Positions 5,423 through 5,614 of a stretch of 5,614 bases of DNA are shown here, in pieces. A program made the position numbers and the translations under genes. The notes beneath the pieces are model-generated. The model was not told where the DNA came from, made no database searches, and saw only the letters and a list, made by a program, of their open reading frames with translations. Position 1 is the first letter of the stretch. Each line of letters begins with the position of its first letter. The stretch is from Planctomycetaceae bacterium (lineage in GTDB: Bacteria; Planctomycetota; Planctomycetia; Pirellulales; Thermoguttaceae), in the NCBI GenBank assembly GCA_031261125.1, contig JAISJZ010000123.1:1-5614 (forward strand), in the 5' to 3' direction.

Positions 5423-5614
5423 TTAAACCGCTACCGTTTCCTTTACCTCATCAGAGCGGGTCGTATTGGAAAGCGAAGAATCATAAGCCCGGATGGCGTA
5501 AATGTACGAACCGCTTCCAACAACATCGTCAAAGTACGGTTTCTTGCCGTTGAAGTTTTTCGCTAACCGGGTGGAAACCAGTGTGAAGGTTTTGCCGCCG
5601 TCGGCAGAGCGGTA
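5423..5614 (-). CDS. C-terminal end of a fibronectin type III-like protein (partial, 5' end outside window)
   Basis: An open minus-strand frame enters from the right edge and ends at TAA (5425-5423), giving 63 residues. The fragment starts YRSADGGKTFTLVS, continues with DDVVGSGSYIYAIRAYDSS, and ends SDEVKETVAV. This matches the second half of a fibronectin type III domain: the 'Y-x-Y-x-V-x-A-x-D' strand motif, then a serine-containing loop and a last strand ending in hydrophobic residues. The YRS-DGG-TF opening is also seen in FN3 modules and sortilin-like repeats of secreted proteins. It is therefore probably the last domain of a larger exported protein or glycoside hydrolase, but only the tail is visible. 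It lies 49 bases upstream of the sigma factor gene on the same strand; no terminator is evident between them, so read-through is possible. Confidence 0.75.
   Translation of the reverse strand, partial: YRSADGGKTFTLVSTRLAKNFNGKKPYFDDVVGSGSYIYAIRAYDSSLSNTTRSDEVKETVAV

Overview
The window most likely comes from a planctomycete (Planctomycetota). The strongest evidence is the gene at 3084-4175. It has the DUF1559 architecture: a type IV prepilin-like N-terminus followed by a C-terminal H-x9-DG motif, a family greatly expanded in planctomycetes. A small lipoprotein with a GKPL-type beta-sandwich repeat signature follows it, an arrangement common in that phylum. An ECF sigma factor of a type frequent in planctomycetes and a membrane-anchored PQQ-like propeller fit the same source. 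Base composition looks moderate, near 50% G+C by eye (not computed). No RNA genes, CRISPR arrays, insertion sequences or phage genes were seen.

Layout. Positions 44-2827 hold a two-gene minus-strand unit with only 3 bases between the genes. Transcribed first is an exported or membrane-anchored beta-propeller protein (TTG start at 2827). It is followed by an Old Yellow Enzyme-type flavin oxidoreductase that ends in a four-cysteine cluster. Positions 2828-3083 are a divergent control region. On the propeller side it has short direct and inverted repeats. On the DUF1559 side it has a good sigma-70-like promoter with a perfect 15-bp palindrome over its -35 box, then a three-unit, roughly 29-base repeat of imperfect hairpins in the predicted leader, then a consensus ribosome binding site.

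Positions 3084-4657 hold the plus-strand pair: the DUF1559 prepilin-like protein, whose ninth codon opens a run of 12 G, and the small lipoprotein. Positions 4658-4695 are the convergent gap, with a hairpin that can act as a terminator for the minus strand. Positions 4696-5373 hold an ECF sigma factor (minus, GTG start). Positions 5423-5614 hold the C-terminal end of a fibronectin type III-like protein (minus) that continues beyond the window.

How it may fit together (inference). The plus-strand pair probably makes envelope or surface components. The propeller is probably on the outer side of the cytoplasmic membrane, while the flavoenzyme lacks an export signal and should be cytoplasmic. The sigma factor has no anti-sigma gene on its downstream side in this window, and nothing here shows what it controls. 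The two most interesting signals are the G12 tract, where a one-base slip would switch off the DUF1559 gene, and the hairpin repeat array in front of it. Neither shows a clearly new system, but both deserve comparison across related genomes.
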